NCBI RefSeq assembly: GCF_000430725.1
Contig: NZ_KE387205.1
Span: 28,436 to 92,435 of the forward strand
From: Azohydromonas australica DSM 1124
GTDB lineage: Bacteria > Pseudomonadota > Gammaproteobacteria > Burkholderiales > Burkholderiaceae_C
Length of the DNA: 64,000 nt
Direction: 5' to 3'
The number at the start of each line of letters is the position of its first letter. The first letter of the stretch is position 1. Shown one piece after another: positions 57,796 to 64,000 of the stretch. Both the position numbers and the translations under genes were made by a program. The notes beneath the pieces were generated by a model that did no database searches, had not been told where the DNA came from, and worked only from the letters and a program-made list of their open reading frames with translations.

Positions 57796-58302
57796 ATGGA
57801 CCAGCGCCGCGGTGTCCTGTCCTGCCTGCCGTTCCTCGTCCTGGCGTCAGCCGCCCTGGCCCAGGCGCCGGACGAGCTGCGCAACTGGTTCGACGACCCC
57901 TTCTTCCCGCTCTCGTCCGAAGTGCCGGACTGCCCCGTGCCCCTGGGCCCGTTCATGACCGAGGCCGAGCGCCGCGTGCAGGCGCACCACCGTGCCGAGC
58001 GCGGCACCACCTGCTGGCTCGCGGGCCAATGCGAGCGGCCCAACGCTTATGCCTACGACCAGGGCATCGCCCAGGCGCTGCGGGCCGCGGCACTCGACCG
58101 GCCGGCGCTGTTCGCCGGCACCTCGCTGTGGGCGACGGTGCAGGGCCGGGTGGTGTTCATCGAGGGCTGCGCGGCCGGGCCGCACGCAGCGGCCGAGCTG
58201 GAGCGCTTCGCCCGCGCCGTGCCTGGGGTGCAGCAGGCGCTGGTGCTGCTGCGCACCGGCGCGGGCGCAGCGCCGCCCTACAGGGTGCGGCCCGGACGCT
58301 GA
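57796..58302 (+). CDS. Small secreted protein with BON-like segment
   Basis: A 168-residue exported protein: MDQRRGVLSCLPFLVLASAALAQAP is a signal peptide. DPFFPLSSEVPDCPVPLGPF and RGTTCWLAGQCERPNAYAYD provide three Cys, and the C-terminal part (TSLWATVQGRVVFIEGCAA, then an ELERFARAVPGVQQALV helix) has the beta-alpha layout of a BON domain. The function is unknown; BON proteins bind lipid or help envelope integrity. It begins 13 bp after the MFS gene on the same strand, so co-transcription is likely. Confidence 0.72.
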   Translation: MDQRRGVLSCLPFLVLASAALAQAPDELRNWFDDPFFPLSSEVPDCPVPLGPFMTEAERRVQAHHRAERGTTCWLAGQCERPNAYAYDQGIAQALRAAALDRPALFAGTSLWATVQGRVVFIEGCAAGPHAAAELERFARAVPGVQQALVLLRTGAGAAPPYRVRPGR

Positions 58303-58360
58303 GCCGGCGCTGGTGCGCCGCTCCAAGTTGGAGGCAGGGCGCCGGCGCCCCGGCGCGCGC

Positions 58361-59620
58361 TCACAGCCGCGCCAGCATCTCCCGCGTCACCAGCGTGATG
58401 CCCTGCGCGGTGCGCTCGAAGCGGCGCGCGTCCTCGGCCGGGTTCTCGCCGATGACCATGCCGTCGGGAATCATGCAGCCGCGGTCGATCACCACGCGGT
58501 TCAGGCGCACGTCGCGGCCGAGCTGCACGTAGGGCAGCAGCACGCTGCGCTCGGCCTGGGCGCCGGCGTCGATGCGCACGCTGGAGAACAGCACCGAGCG
58601 CGTCACGCGCCCGGCCACGATGCAGCCGCCCGACACCAGCGAGTCCGTGGCGCTGCCACAGCCCGGGCGGCCCTCGGTGATGAACTTGGCCGGCGGCAGC
58701 TGGGGCTGGAAGGTCAGGATCGGCCAGCGCTGGTCGTACAGGTCCAGCAGCGGGCGCGCGGCGGTGAGGTCGATGTTGGCGTCCCAGTACGCGTCGATGG
58801 TGCCCACGTCGCGCCAGTAGGGCTCGCCGCCGCCGCCCACCACGCCGCTGCGGCTGAAGGGATGCGCCATCGCCACGCCCTGGCGCACCGCGCGCGGGAT
58901 CACGTCATGGCCGAAGTCGTGCCCGGAGCCCTCGTCCTGCACGTCGCGCTCCAGCTCCTTGAAGAGGTACTCGCGGTTGAAGATGTAGATGCCCATGCTC
59001 GCTAGCGAGGTGTTGGGCTGCCCGGGCATGGGCGGCGGGTCGGCGGGCTTCTCGACGAAGTCCGTGATGCGCCAGTTAGTGTCCACCGCCATCACGCCGA
59101 AGCCGCTGGCATCGGCGCGCGGCACCTCGATGCAGCCCACGGTGCACTCCGCGCCGCTGGCGACGTGGTCGGCCAGCATCACGGCGTAGTTCATGCGGTA
59201 GACGTGGTCGCCGGCGAGGACGATGACGTAGTCGGGCCGGTAGCTGTCGATGATGTCCTCGTTCTGGTAGACCGCGTCGGCGGTGCCGCGGTACCAGTTT
59301 TCCTCGTCGATACGCTGCTGCGCCGGCAGCAGGTCCACGAATTCGTTCATCTCCGCTTTCAGGAAGGCCCAGCCGCGCTGCAGGTGGCGCAGCAGGCTGT
59401 GGCTCTTGTACTGGGTGATGACGCCAATGCGGCGGATGCCGGAGTTCAGGCAGTTGGACAGCGCGAAATCGACGATGCGGAACTTGCCGCCAAAGTACAC
59501 GGCCGGTTTGGCGCGCCGGTCGGTGAGCTGCTTGAGCCGCGTCCCCCGCCCGCCCGCCAATACCAGCGCCACCGCCCGCTTGGGCAATTCAAGCGTGCGT
59601 GCAAGATCGTTCACCGCCAT
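58361..59620 (-). CDS. glgC: Glucose-1-phosphate adenylyltransferase (ADP-glucose pyrophosphorylase)
   Basis: A 419-residue enzyme making ADP-glucose from glucose-1-phosphate and ATP, the committed step of glycogen synthesis. [27 protein letters not shown] is the nucleotide-binding N-terminus with the GGxGxRL loop; [23 protein letters not shown] and [13 protein letters not shown] contribute to glucose-phosphate binding, and the C-terminus is a left-handed beta-helix. Other glycogen genes are not in the window, so it is separated from them here. It fits the reserve-metabolism theme beside phaC. Confidence 0.96.
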   Translation of the reverse strand: MAVNDLARTLELPKRAVALVLAGGRGTRLKQLTDRRAKPAVYFGGKFRIVDFALSNCLNSGIRRIGVITQYKSHSLLRHLQRGWAFLKAEMNEFVDLLPAQQRIDEENWYRGTADAVYQNEDIIDSYRPDYVIVLAGDHVYRMNYAVMLADHVASGAECTVGCIEVPRADASGFGVMAVDTNWRITDFVEKPADPPPMPGQPNTSLASMGIYIFNREYLFKELERDVQDEGSGHDFGHDVIPRAVRQGVAMAHPFSRSGVVGGGGEPYWRDVGTIDAYWDANIDLTAARPLLDLYDQRWPILTFQPQLPPAKFITEGRPGCGSATDSLVSGGCIVAGRVTRSVLFSSVRIDAGAQAERSVLLPYVQLGRDVRLNRVVIDRGCMIPDGMVIGENPAEDARRFERTAQGITLVTREMLARL

Positions 59621-59717
59621 GTGCTCTCCTGTTTGTAGTGACGCACTGCGGCAAACGTTGTGCCCTGCAACATCTCCAGGGCCCCGGGAAAAGCCCGGAG
59701 CCTGGCCCGGGGTTGGA

Positions 59718-59743
59718 AATGAAAAGGCGCCGTCGAGGGCGCC
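59718..59743 (-). terminator. Intrinsic terminator downstream of ccoG
   Basis: GGCGCC at 59724-59729 pairs with the GGCGCC inside GGGCGCCC (59735-59742) around CGTCGA-type loop bases. On the minus strand the stem is followed by TTTTC at 59723-59719. It lies 57 bp after the ccoG stop on the same strand and before glgC, suiting ccoG termination. Confidence 0.65.
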
Positions 59744-59798
59744 CTTGTGGCCGTAGTTCTGGAAGGCGGCGGGCTGGGCCCGCCCGGACCGCCGCTGC

Positions 59799-61250
59799 TC
59801 AGCGCGGCAGCATGAAGGTGGACTTCTCCACCACGCTGCGCGCTCGCTCGCCGTCGTGCGCCTGGCGCTCGATGGTGAAGTGGATCTCGTGCGCGCCCGC
59901 GCTCGTAGAAGCCGCGGTCTCCGGCGGCACGCGCAGCGCGATGGTGGCCCAGTGCGCCTCGGCCGGGCCGAGCTTGAGCTCCACCGGCTCGGCCAGCGCC
60001 AGTCCCGGCAGGCCCTCGGCCGTGACGGTGTAGGACTGCGGCGCCTCGGCCGCGTTCATCACCTGCAGCCGGTACACGTTCTCCACGGCGCCGCCGTCCA
60101 CCTGGCGCGCCAGCGTGGAGCGGTCGCGCACCACGTCCACCTTGAACGGCGTGCGCGTGGCGATGCTCCAGCCCACGGCGATGCAGATGAGGACGAGGAT
60201 GCCGGTGTAGATCAGGATGCGCGGGCGCAGCACGCGTTGCAGCACCTGGCCGCGCGAGAGGTGCTGCTGCAAGCCGTTCTGCGTGTCGTAGCGCACCAGC
60301 CCGCGCGGGTAGCTCATCTTGTCCATCACGTCGTCGCACACGTCCACGCACGCGGCGCAGCCAATGCACTCGTACTGCAGGCCCTTCCTGATGTCGATGC
60401 CCGTGGGGCACACCTGCACGCACAGCGTGCAGTCCACGCACGAGCCCAGGCCTGCCTTGGCCGGGTCGGCCTTCTTCGAGCGCGAGCCGCGCGGCTCGCC
60501 GCGCTCGGCGTCGTAGCTGATGATCAGCGTGTCCTTGTCGAACATCGCACTCTGAAAGCGCGCGTAGGGGCACATGTACTTGCACACCTGCTCGCGCATG
60601 AAGCCCGCGTTGCCCCAGGTGGCGAAGCCGTAGAACAGCACCCAGAAGGTCTCCCACGGCGAGGTGGACAGGCTCATCACCTCCCCGGCGAGCGTCTTGA
60701 CGGGCGTGAAGTAGCCCACGAAGGTGAAGCCCGTCCACAGCGCAATCGCGATCCACGCGGCCTGCTTGCCGCCCTTGCGCAGCAGCTTCTGCGCGCTCCA
60801 GGGCGCCGCGTCGAGCTTCATGCGCCGGGCGCGGTCGCCCTCGATCTTGCGCTCGACCCACATGAAGATCTCGGTGTAGACCGTCTGCGGGCAGGCGTAG
60901 CCGCACCACAGCCGCCCGCCCACGGCCGTGAACAGGAAGAGCGCGTAGGCCGAGACCATCAGCAGGGCCGAGAGGTAGATCAGGTCCTGCGGGTAGAACA
61001 CCAGCCCGAAGATGAAGAAGCGCCGCGCGCCGAGGTCGAACAGCACCGCCTGGCGGTCGTTCCACATCAGCCAGGGCAGCCCGTAGAAGACGATCTGCGT
61101 GAGCCACACCAGGGCCCAGCGCCATTGGGCGAAGAGGCCGCTGACCGAGCGCGGGTAGATCTTCTTGCGGGCCTGGTACAGCGAGATGACCTGGGTGGAG
61201 TCGTCGGGTCCGGTGGCCGCTGCCGCGGAGCCCGGGTTCGTGGTGCTCAT
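59799..61250 (-). CDS. ccoG: Cytochrome c oxidase accessory protein CcoG (FixG/RdxA)
   Basis: A 483-residue membrane iron-sulfur protein with about five or six helices. It helps deliver copper for assembly of the cbb3 oxidase. [10 protein letters not shown] (residues about 105) and [12 protein letters not shown] are the extra Cys motifs, and the two ferredoxin-type clusters are [12 protein letters not shown] and [11 protein letters not shown]. The C-terminal 110 residues form the immunoglobulin-like FixG domain, here periplasmic. The start at 61250 matches the family length. The ccoNOPQ genes are not adjacent in this window. It is monocistronic with its own terminator. Confidence 0.95.
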   Translation of the reverse strand: MSTTNPGSAAAATGPDDSTQVISLYQARKKIYPRSVSGLFAQWRWALVWLTQIVFYGLPWLMWNDRQAVLFDLGARRFFIFGLVFYPQDLIYLSALLMVSAYALFLFTAVGGRLWCGYACPQTVYTEIFMWVERKIEGDRARRMKLDAAPWSAQKLLRKGGKQAAWIAIALWTGFTFVGYFTPVKTLAGEVMSLSTSPWETFWVLFYGFATWGNAGFMREQVCKYMCPYARFQSAMFDKDTLIISYDAERGEPRGSRSKKADPAKAGLGSCVDCTLCVQVCPTGIDIRKGLQYECIGCAACVDVCDDVMDKMSYPRGLVRYDTQNGLQQHLSRGQVLQRVLRPRILIYTGILVLICIAVGWSIATRTPFKVDVVRDRSTLARQVDGGAVENVYRLQVMNAAEAPQSYTVTAEGLPGLALAEPVELKLGPAEAHWATIALRVPPETAASTSAGAHEIHFTIERQAHDGERARSVVEKSTFMLPR

Positions 61251-61682
61251 GGAATGCCCTGCAGGTGGACGAGTGGGAAGGAGACGGTCCGGGGCGGTCA
61301 TCGCGCCCAGTTCCGGCTGCCTCGCTCCTGCCAGTTCCAAGTTCCGTGCCAATGTGGCCCATTCTCGAAAAATCATTGCCTGGCGGGCACTTGCGCTGCA
61401 GATGGGCTCACTCTGAAGCCCTTACTGTCAGCCTGGGCTGACTGCCCTGTCAGTGCGTGGCAGTGTGGGTGGCGGCGGGCCCGGCGCGGTAGCGCACAAG
61501 CGTGCGCTTGCCCGTGGGGGGCGCACGCGAGACAGGACGCCGCGCTGCCCGTGAGGAAGCGCGGCGGAAGAGGGAATGTGAAGGCGTTGAAGCGGTGAAA
61601 GGCGCGGTGAGCGCGCCGTTTCATGCCGCGTGGGCGGGAAGCCCAACCCGGCCTTGGCCGCCCCGTGGGCGCGGCTTGGTCC
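61251..61682. other. Intergenic region with two overlapping palindromes
   Basis: This 432-bp gap separates ccoG from the EAL gene. It contains GTCAGCCTGGGCTGAC (61427-61442), a perfect 7-bp inverted repeat, overlapping CTGACTGCCCTGTCAG (61438-61453), a perfect 5-bp repeat. They lie about 180 bp upstream of ccoG. No ORF with coding character, RNA or FNR-type box is seen. Confidence 0.5.
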
Positions 61683-62942
61683 TCAGCAGGGGCTGGTCGT
61701 GCGCCGCTTGCCCAGCGGCACGCGCAGCCCGTCGAGGCCGCGCAGCCACTGGCGCATCGCGTCCATGGACATGGGCGGCGTCAGCAGGTTGCCTTGCACC
61801 TCGGTGCAGCCGGCGGCCTGCAGCGCGCGCAGCTCGGCGGCCGTCTCCACGCCGTCGGCCACCACCCGCAGGCCCAGGCCGCGCGCCAAGCCGGCGCAGG
61901 AGGCCACGATCGTGCGCCGGGTCGTGTCGGCGTCGATGCTCTCCACCAGCGAGCGGTCGAACTTCAGCTCCGATAGCGGCAGTTGCGCCAGCTGCGTCAG
62001 GCTGGAGTAGGCGGTGCCGAAATCGGCGATGCACAGGTTGAAACCCAGCAGCCGGCAGCGCGCGGTGTTCTCGATCACGGTGGGCAGGTCCCCGGCCGCG
62101 TCGCTCTCGCTGATCTCGATCGTGATCCAGGCCGGATCGACTTTGCTGGCCTGCACGATGCGTTGCAGCTCGATGCAGAAATCAGGGTCCGACAGCGAGT
62201 GCATCGACGCCTTGATCGAGCCGATCAGGGGCAGCCCTTCCTGCACGCACTCCGCCAGGAACCCGCAGGTCTGGCGCATCAGCGCCAGGGTGGCGGCTTC
62301 CAGCAGGCCGTGGCGCCTGAGCGCGGGCAGCAGCCGCGCGGGCAGCACCTGCGTGCCGTCCTCGGCCACGCCGTGCAGGCGCGCCTGTACGCCCATGACC
62401 TCGCGGCTGTCCACGCGCAGCTGAGGCTGCAGCCAGACTTGCAGGCGGTCGTGCTTGAGCATCGAGCGCAGCGCCTCGGCCGTGAGCTCCGTCGCCGCCG
62501 CCGGCGCGCGGGCCGGCACCGCGACGCGGTACGAGCGCAGCGCCTGCGCGATTTGACCGGTGGCCAAGGGCCGCTCTGCGCAGCCCGCCACCTTCAGGTT
62601 GCAGGCGCCGGCCATGGCCAGCACGCTCTTGAGCACCACCCGTTGCTGCTGCTGCAGCACGATGAACAGCGCGGGCGCGAGCGGGTCGTGCGTCAGCAGC
62701 CGCATCAGGCCGAACGCGTCGCCGTCGTCGAACTGCAGCCCGCACACCAGCACGTCCGGCGGCGACGCCTCGCAATGCAGGTGCAGCAGCAGGTGCTGCA
62801 GGGAGCGCAGGCGCAGATCGACGCGCCAGCCCTCGGCGCCCAGCTCGGTTTCGATCTGGGCCACGTGGGCGGTGTCGTTGCTCAACAGCCAGGCCCGGCC
62901 GGGCCGTACCACCGCTGCGGGCTTGGGATGCGTGGCATCCAT
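61683..62942 (-). CDS. Degenerate receiver-EAL domain protein (RocR-like layout)
   Basis: A 419-residue protein. AGGAGG lies six bases before the ATG at 62942, which decides the start over longer options. Residues about 15-135 resemble a response-regulator receiver whose phosphoacceptor Asp position reads CGLQFDD, so it is a pseudo-receiver. The EAL domain (about 160-410) has lost catalytic residues: VQARL replaces EAL-x, IKAS replaces the metal-binding Asn motif, ADFGTAYSSL replaces DDFGTGYSSL and ADGVET replaces AEGVE, while EISES and KFDRS remain. It is probably a c-di-GMP or protein-binding module rather than a phosphodiesterase. It is divergent from the sensor gene at 63392. Confidence 0.85.
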   Translation of the reverse strand: MDATHPKPAAVVRPGRAWLLSNDTAHVAQIETELGAEGWRVDLRLRSLQHLLLHLHCEASPPDVLVCGLQFDDGDAFGLMRLLTHDPLAPALFIVLQQQQRVVLKSVLAMAGACNLKVAGCAERPLATGQIAQALRSYRVAVPARAPAAATELTAEALRSMLKHDRLQVWLQPQLRVDSREVMGVQARLHGVAEDGTQVLPARLLPALRRHGLLEAATLALMRQTCGFLAECVQEGLPLIGSIKASMHSLSDPDFCIELQRIVQASKVDPAWITIEISESDAAGDLPTVIENTARCRLLGFNLCIADFGTAYSSLTQLAQLPLSELKFDRSLVESIDADTTRRTIVASCAGLARGLGLRVVADGVETAAELRALQAAGCTEVQGNLLTPPMSMDAMRQWLRGLDGLRVPLGKRRTTSPC

Positions 62943-63391
62943 CAGCACCTCCTGGTCGCCGCGTGCAGCCACAGCCTGGTCTGGACCGAATGCCAAGCCC
63001 AGGTGGCGTGCGGACGACATGCCAGACGCCTCATGAGATGAAGAAGAACGAATCGGCGGAGCCACGTTGAAGCCTTAACTTCTTCTGTCTGGTGAAACAA
63101 GATGTGTGATCATAACCACCAGACGGAAGAAAATGTGAACTCAACGTCACAGAATGGAATTGTCGACGTCTTCTTTGCCCGTTTCCCCACTCGTGGAGCT
63201 GTCTGCCGTGCCCGGATGCCTGCGGGATGGCGCCTTTACAGTCACGCTCCGGGCAACCGCTTCATCGGCCTCGGGGCGGCTTTCTGTAGAAATCGCCTTG
63301 ATTGATGCCGATGACATCGCACCTGTCTGCCCGGTGGATTTGCAGTGACCAAGGGTTCATCGGGGTCGCCGTCAAGCTGGCGACGTTTCAC
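62943..63391. other. Intergenic region between divergent signalling genes
   Basis: This 449-bp region is AT-richer than average. Apart from alternative upstream starts of the EAL gene (up to 63065), it holds a long inverted repeat at 63080-63131 and no ORF with coding character. Promoters for both divergent genes should lie here. Confidence 0.5.
63080..63131. repeat. Long inverted repeat (candidate operator or hairpin)
   Basis: CTTCTGTCTGGTG (63082-63094) is mirrored by CACCAGACGGAAG (63117-63129) with one mismatch, and the symmetry extends by A/T bases on both sides. The 22-nt centre includes TGTGATCATAA. It sits between the divergent EAL and sensor genes, upstream of both. Confidence 0.55.
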
Positions 63392-64000
63392 ATGAAGAAA
63401 TTCGACTTTTGCGAGTGGGTGGGGGCCTATTCGGTGCAGGGACGCCACGGTTTCGAGCGGCAGCGGGCCCTGGGCCGTGCCTGGCACGGCCTGGCGGCGC
63501 TGCTGATCATCGGCGTGACCTCCCCATGGCGCGACGGCGCCTTCGGCAACCTGTGGGTCGCGCCGGTGCTGGCGGTGCTGTACGTGCTGCTCGGCTTGGC
63601 GCAGGTCGTGGGCTTGAAGCGCCATCCCGACGGCTTGGTGCGGCTGCAGTACTTCACGATGTTCACGGACTGCGCCGCCCTCGCGGTACTGCTGTGCGAC
63701 GCGCCGGAGGCCACGGCCTTTCTCTCCCCCTATCTCATCTTCCTGACCGTGCCGGTGGGGCTGCGCTACGGCGCCCGAGCCTTCTGGGTCGCCTGGACAG
63801 GCATGGTGCTGACGGCCACGCCGGTGCTGTTGCTGGGACATCCGTTCTGGAGCATCCATTCGCACCTGGGGCTGGCGCTGCTGTTCCTGGCGGTGCTGCT
63901 GGGAGCGTCCTTCGGCCCGGTGCTGCAGAAGCTGCACGACCGGCAGCGCGAGGCCATGGAGGAATCCCGGATCCAGGCGCTGGAAGCCGCCATGGTGACC
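63392..64000 (+). CDS. N-terminus of a membrane sensor protein (truncated by window edge)
   Basis: The open frame from ATG 63392 runs off the right edge, 203 codons so far (MKKFDFCEWVGAYSVQ...). About five hydrophobic segments are seen at residues 30-45, 55-75, 90-105, 115-130 and 140-180, followed by a charged helix (LHDRQREAMEESRIQALE) that looks like the start of a coiled-coil or dimerisation helix. This layout recalls the five-helix sensor region of RpfC-type histidine kinases; the kinase part is not visible. It is divergent from a degenerate receiver-EAL gene, which would suit a two-component or c-di-GMP circuit. Confidence 0.7.
   Translation, partial: MKKFDFCEWVGAYSVQGRHGFERQRALGRAWHGLAALLIIGVTSPWRDGAFGNLWVAPVLAVLYVLLGLAQVVGLKRHPDGLVRLQYFTMFTDCAALAVLLCDAPEATAFLSPYLIFLTVPVGLRYGARAFWVAWTGMVLTATPVLLLGHPFWSIHSHLGLALLFLAVLLGASFGPVLQKLHDRQREAMEESRIQALEAAMVT

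Noticed and set aside
63154-63348. Short plus-strand ORF in the intergenic region before the sensor gene
   Set aside because: It has no ribosome-binding site and no recognisable feature, and a competing overlapping ORF of equal quality exists in another frame.

Overview
The window is GC-rich (roughly 70% by eye), densely coded chromosomal DNA. The gene families point to a betaproteobacterium of the order Burkholderiales, probably Comamonadaceae or a relative: TRAP solute receptors, a polyhydroxyalkanoate synthase, a maoC-pta/ackA/fabI cluster, ccoG, cyanase, class-III CoA transferase, DUF1800/DUF1501 and DUF2868/GTPase pairs, and dispersed inverted repeats whose translation reads VIPAKAGIH. 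This placement is inference from family content. No rRNA or tRNA gene was recognised.

Layout. (1) 1-180: the leader-proximal end of a type I-E CRISPR array transcribed leftwards, two repeats and one 32-nt spacer, with an AT-rich leader and no cas gene in the window. (2) 0.2-9.7 kb: DUF2784 membrane protein, exported DUF1800-DUF1501 pair, MASE3-PAS-GGDEF-EAL phosphodiesterase, racemase-type CoA transferase, a small disordered protein, a YgjP-like metalloprotease and a CsgG-like lipoprotein. (3) 9.7-24.3 kb: IclR regulator with a palindromic site, TRAP receptor and a divergent type II dehydroquinase; a Tat lipoprotein combining S-layer-homology, chitobiase-like, metallo-beta-lactamase and cadherin-like segments; class V aminotransferase; multi-PAS GGDEF-EAL protein; a second TRAP receptor divergent from a fused 5-oxoprolinase. 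(4) 24.4-33.5 kb: DUF3563, MocR regulator, PhyH dioxygenase, cyanase, GTPase/DUF2868 pair, GST, OpgC-like protein, SGNH hydrolase. (5) 33.6-37.3 kb: TfoX, an HExxH lipoprotein, a DUF7661-like protein, a stefin-like cystatin and a DJ-1/PfpI protein, on somewhat lower-GC DNA. (6) 37.3-47.8 kb: NadE, lipoprotein, an FNR-type promoter driving a 31-codon ORF, a beta-CASP nuclease and an AMP/thymidine phosphorylase, CueR, EgtB/SenA, a LysR gene with an internal amber stop, and an OYE-type alkene reductase. (7) 47.9-56 kb: FtsH homologue converging on the operon phaC - small protein - fabI - maoC-pta - ackA. (8) 56-64 kb: MFS exporter, small secreted protein, GlgC, CcoG, a degenerate receiver-EAL protein, and the start of a membrane sensor protein cut by the window edge.

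How parts fit. The clearest theme is oxygen limitation and reserve metabolism. FNR/Anr-like boxes lie before the nuclease/phosphorylase unit (40357-40370) and the phaC operon (56064-56077), with a weaker one before ftsH (47877-47890). The genes behind them cover RNA turnover and nucleoside salvage, polyester synthesis, acetyl-phosphate/acetate ATP generation, an alternative enoyl reductase and a membrane protease, reminiscent of Anr-controlled low-oxygen loci in Burkholderia. A second theme is c-di-GMP signalling, with three GGDEF/EAL proteins in different states of catalytic decay. The least conventional items are the 31-codon coupled ORF, the stefin-like cystatin, the SLH/MBL Tat lipoprotein with a terminator in its leader, the divergent dehydroquinase and the interrupted LysR gene.
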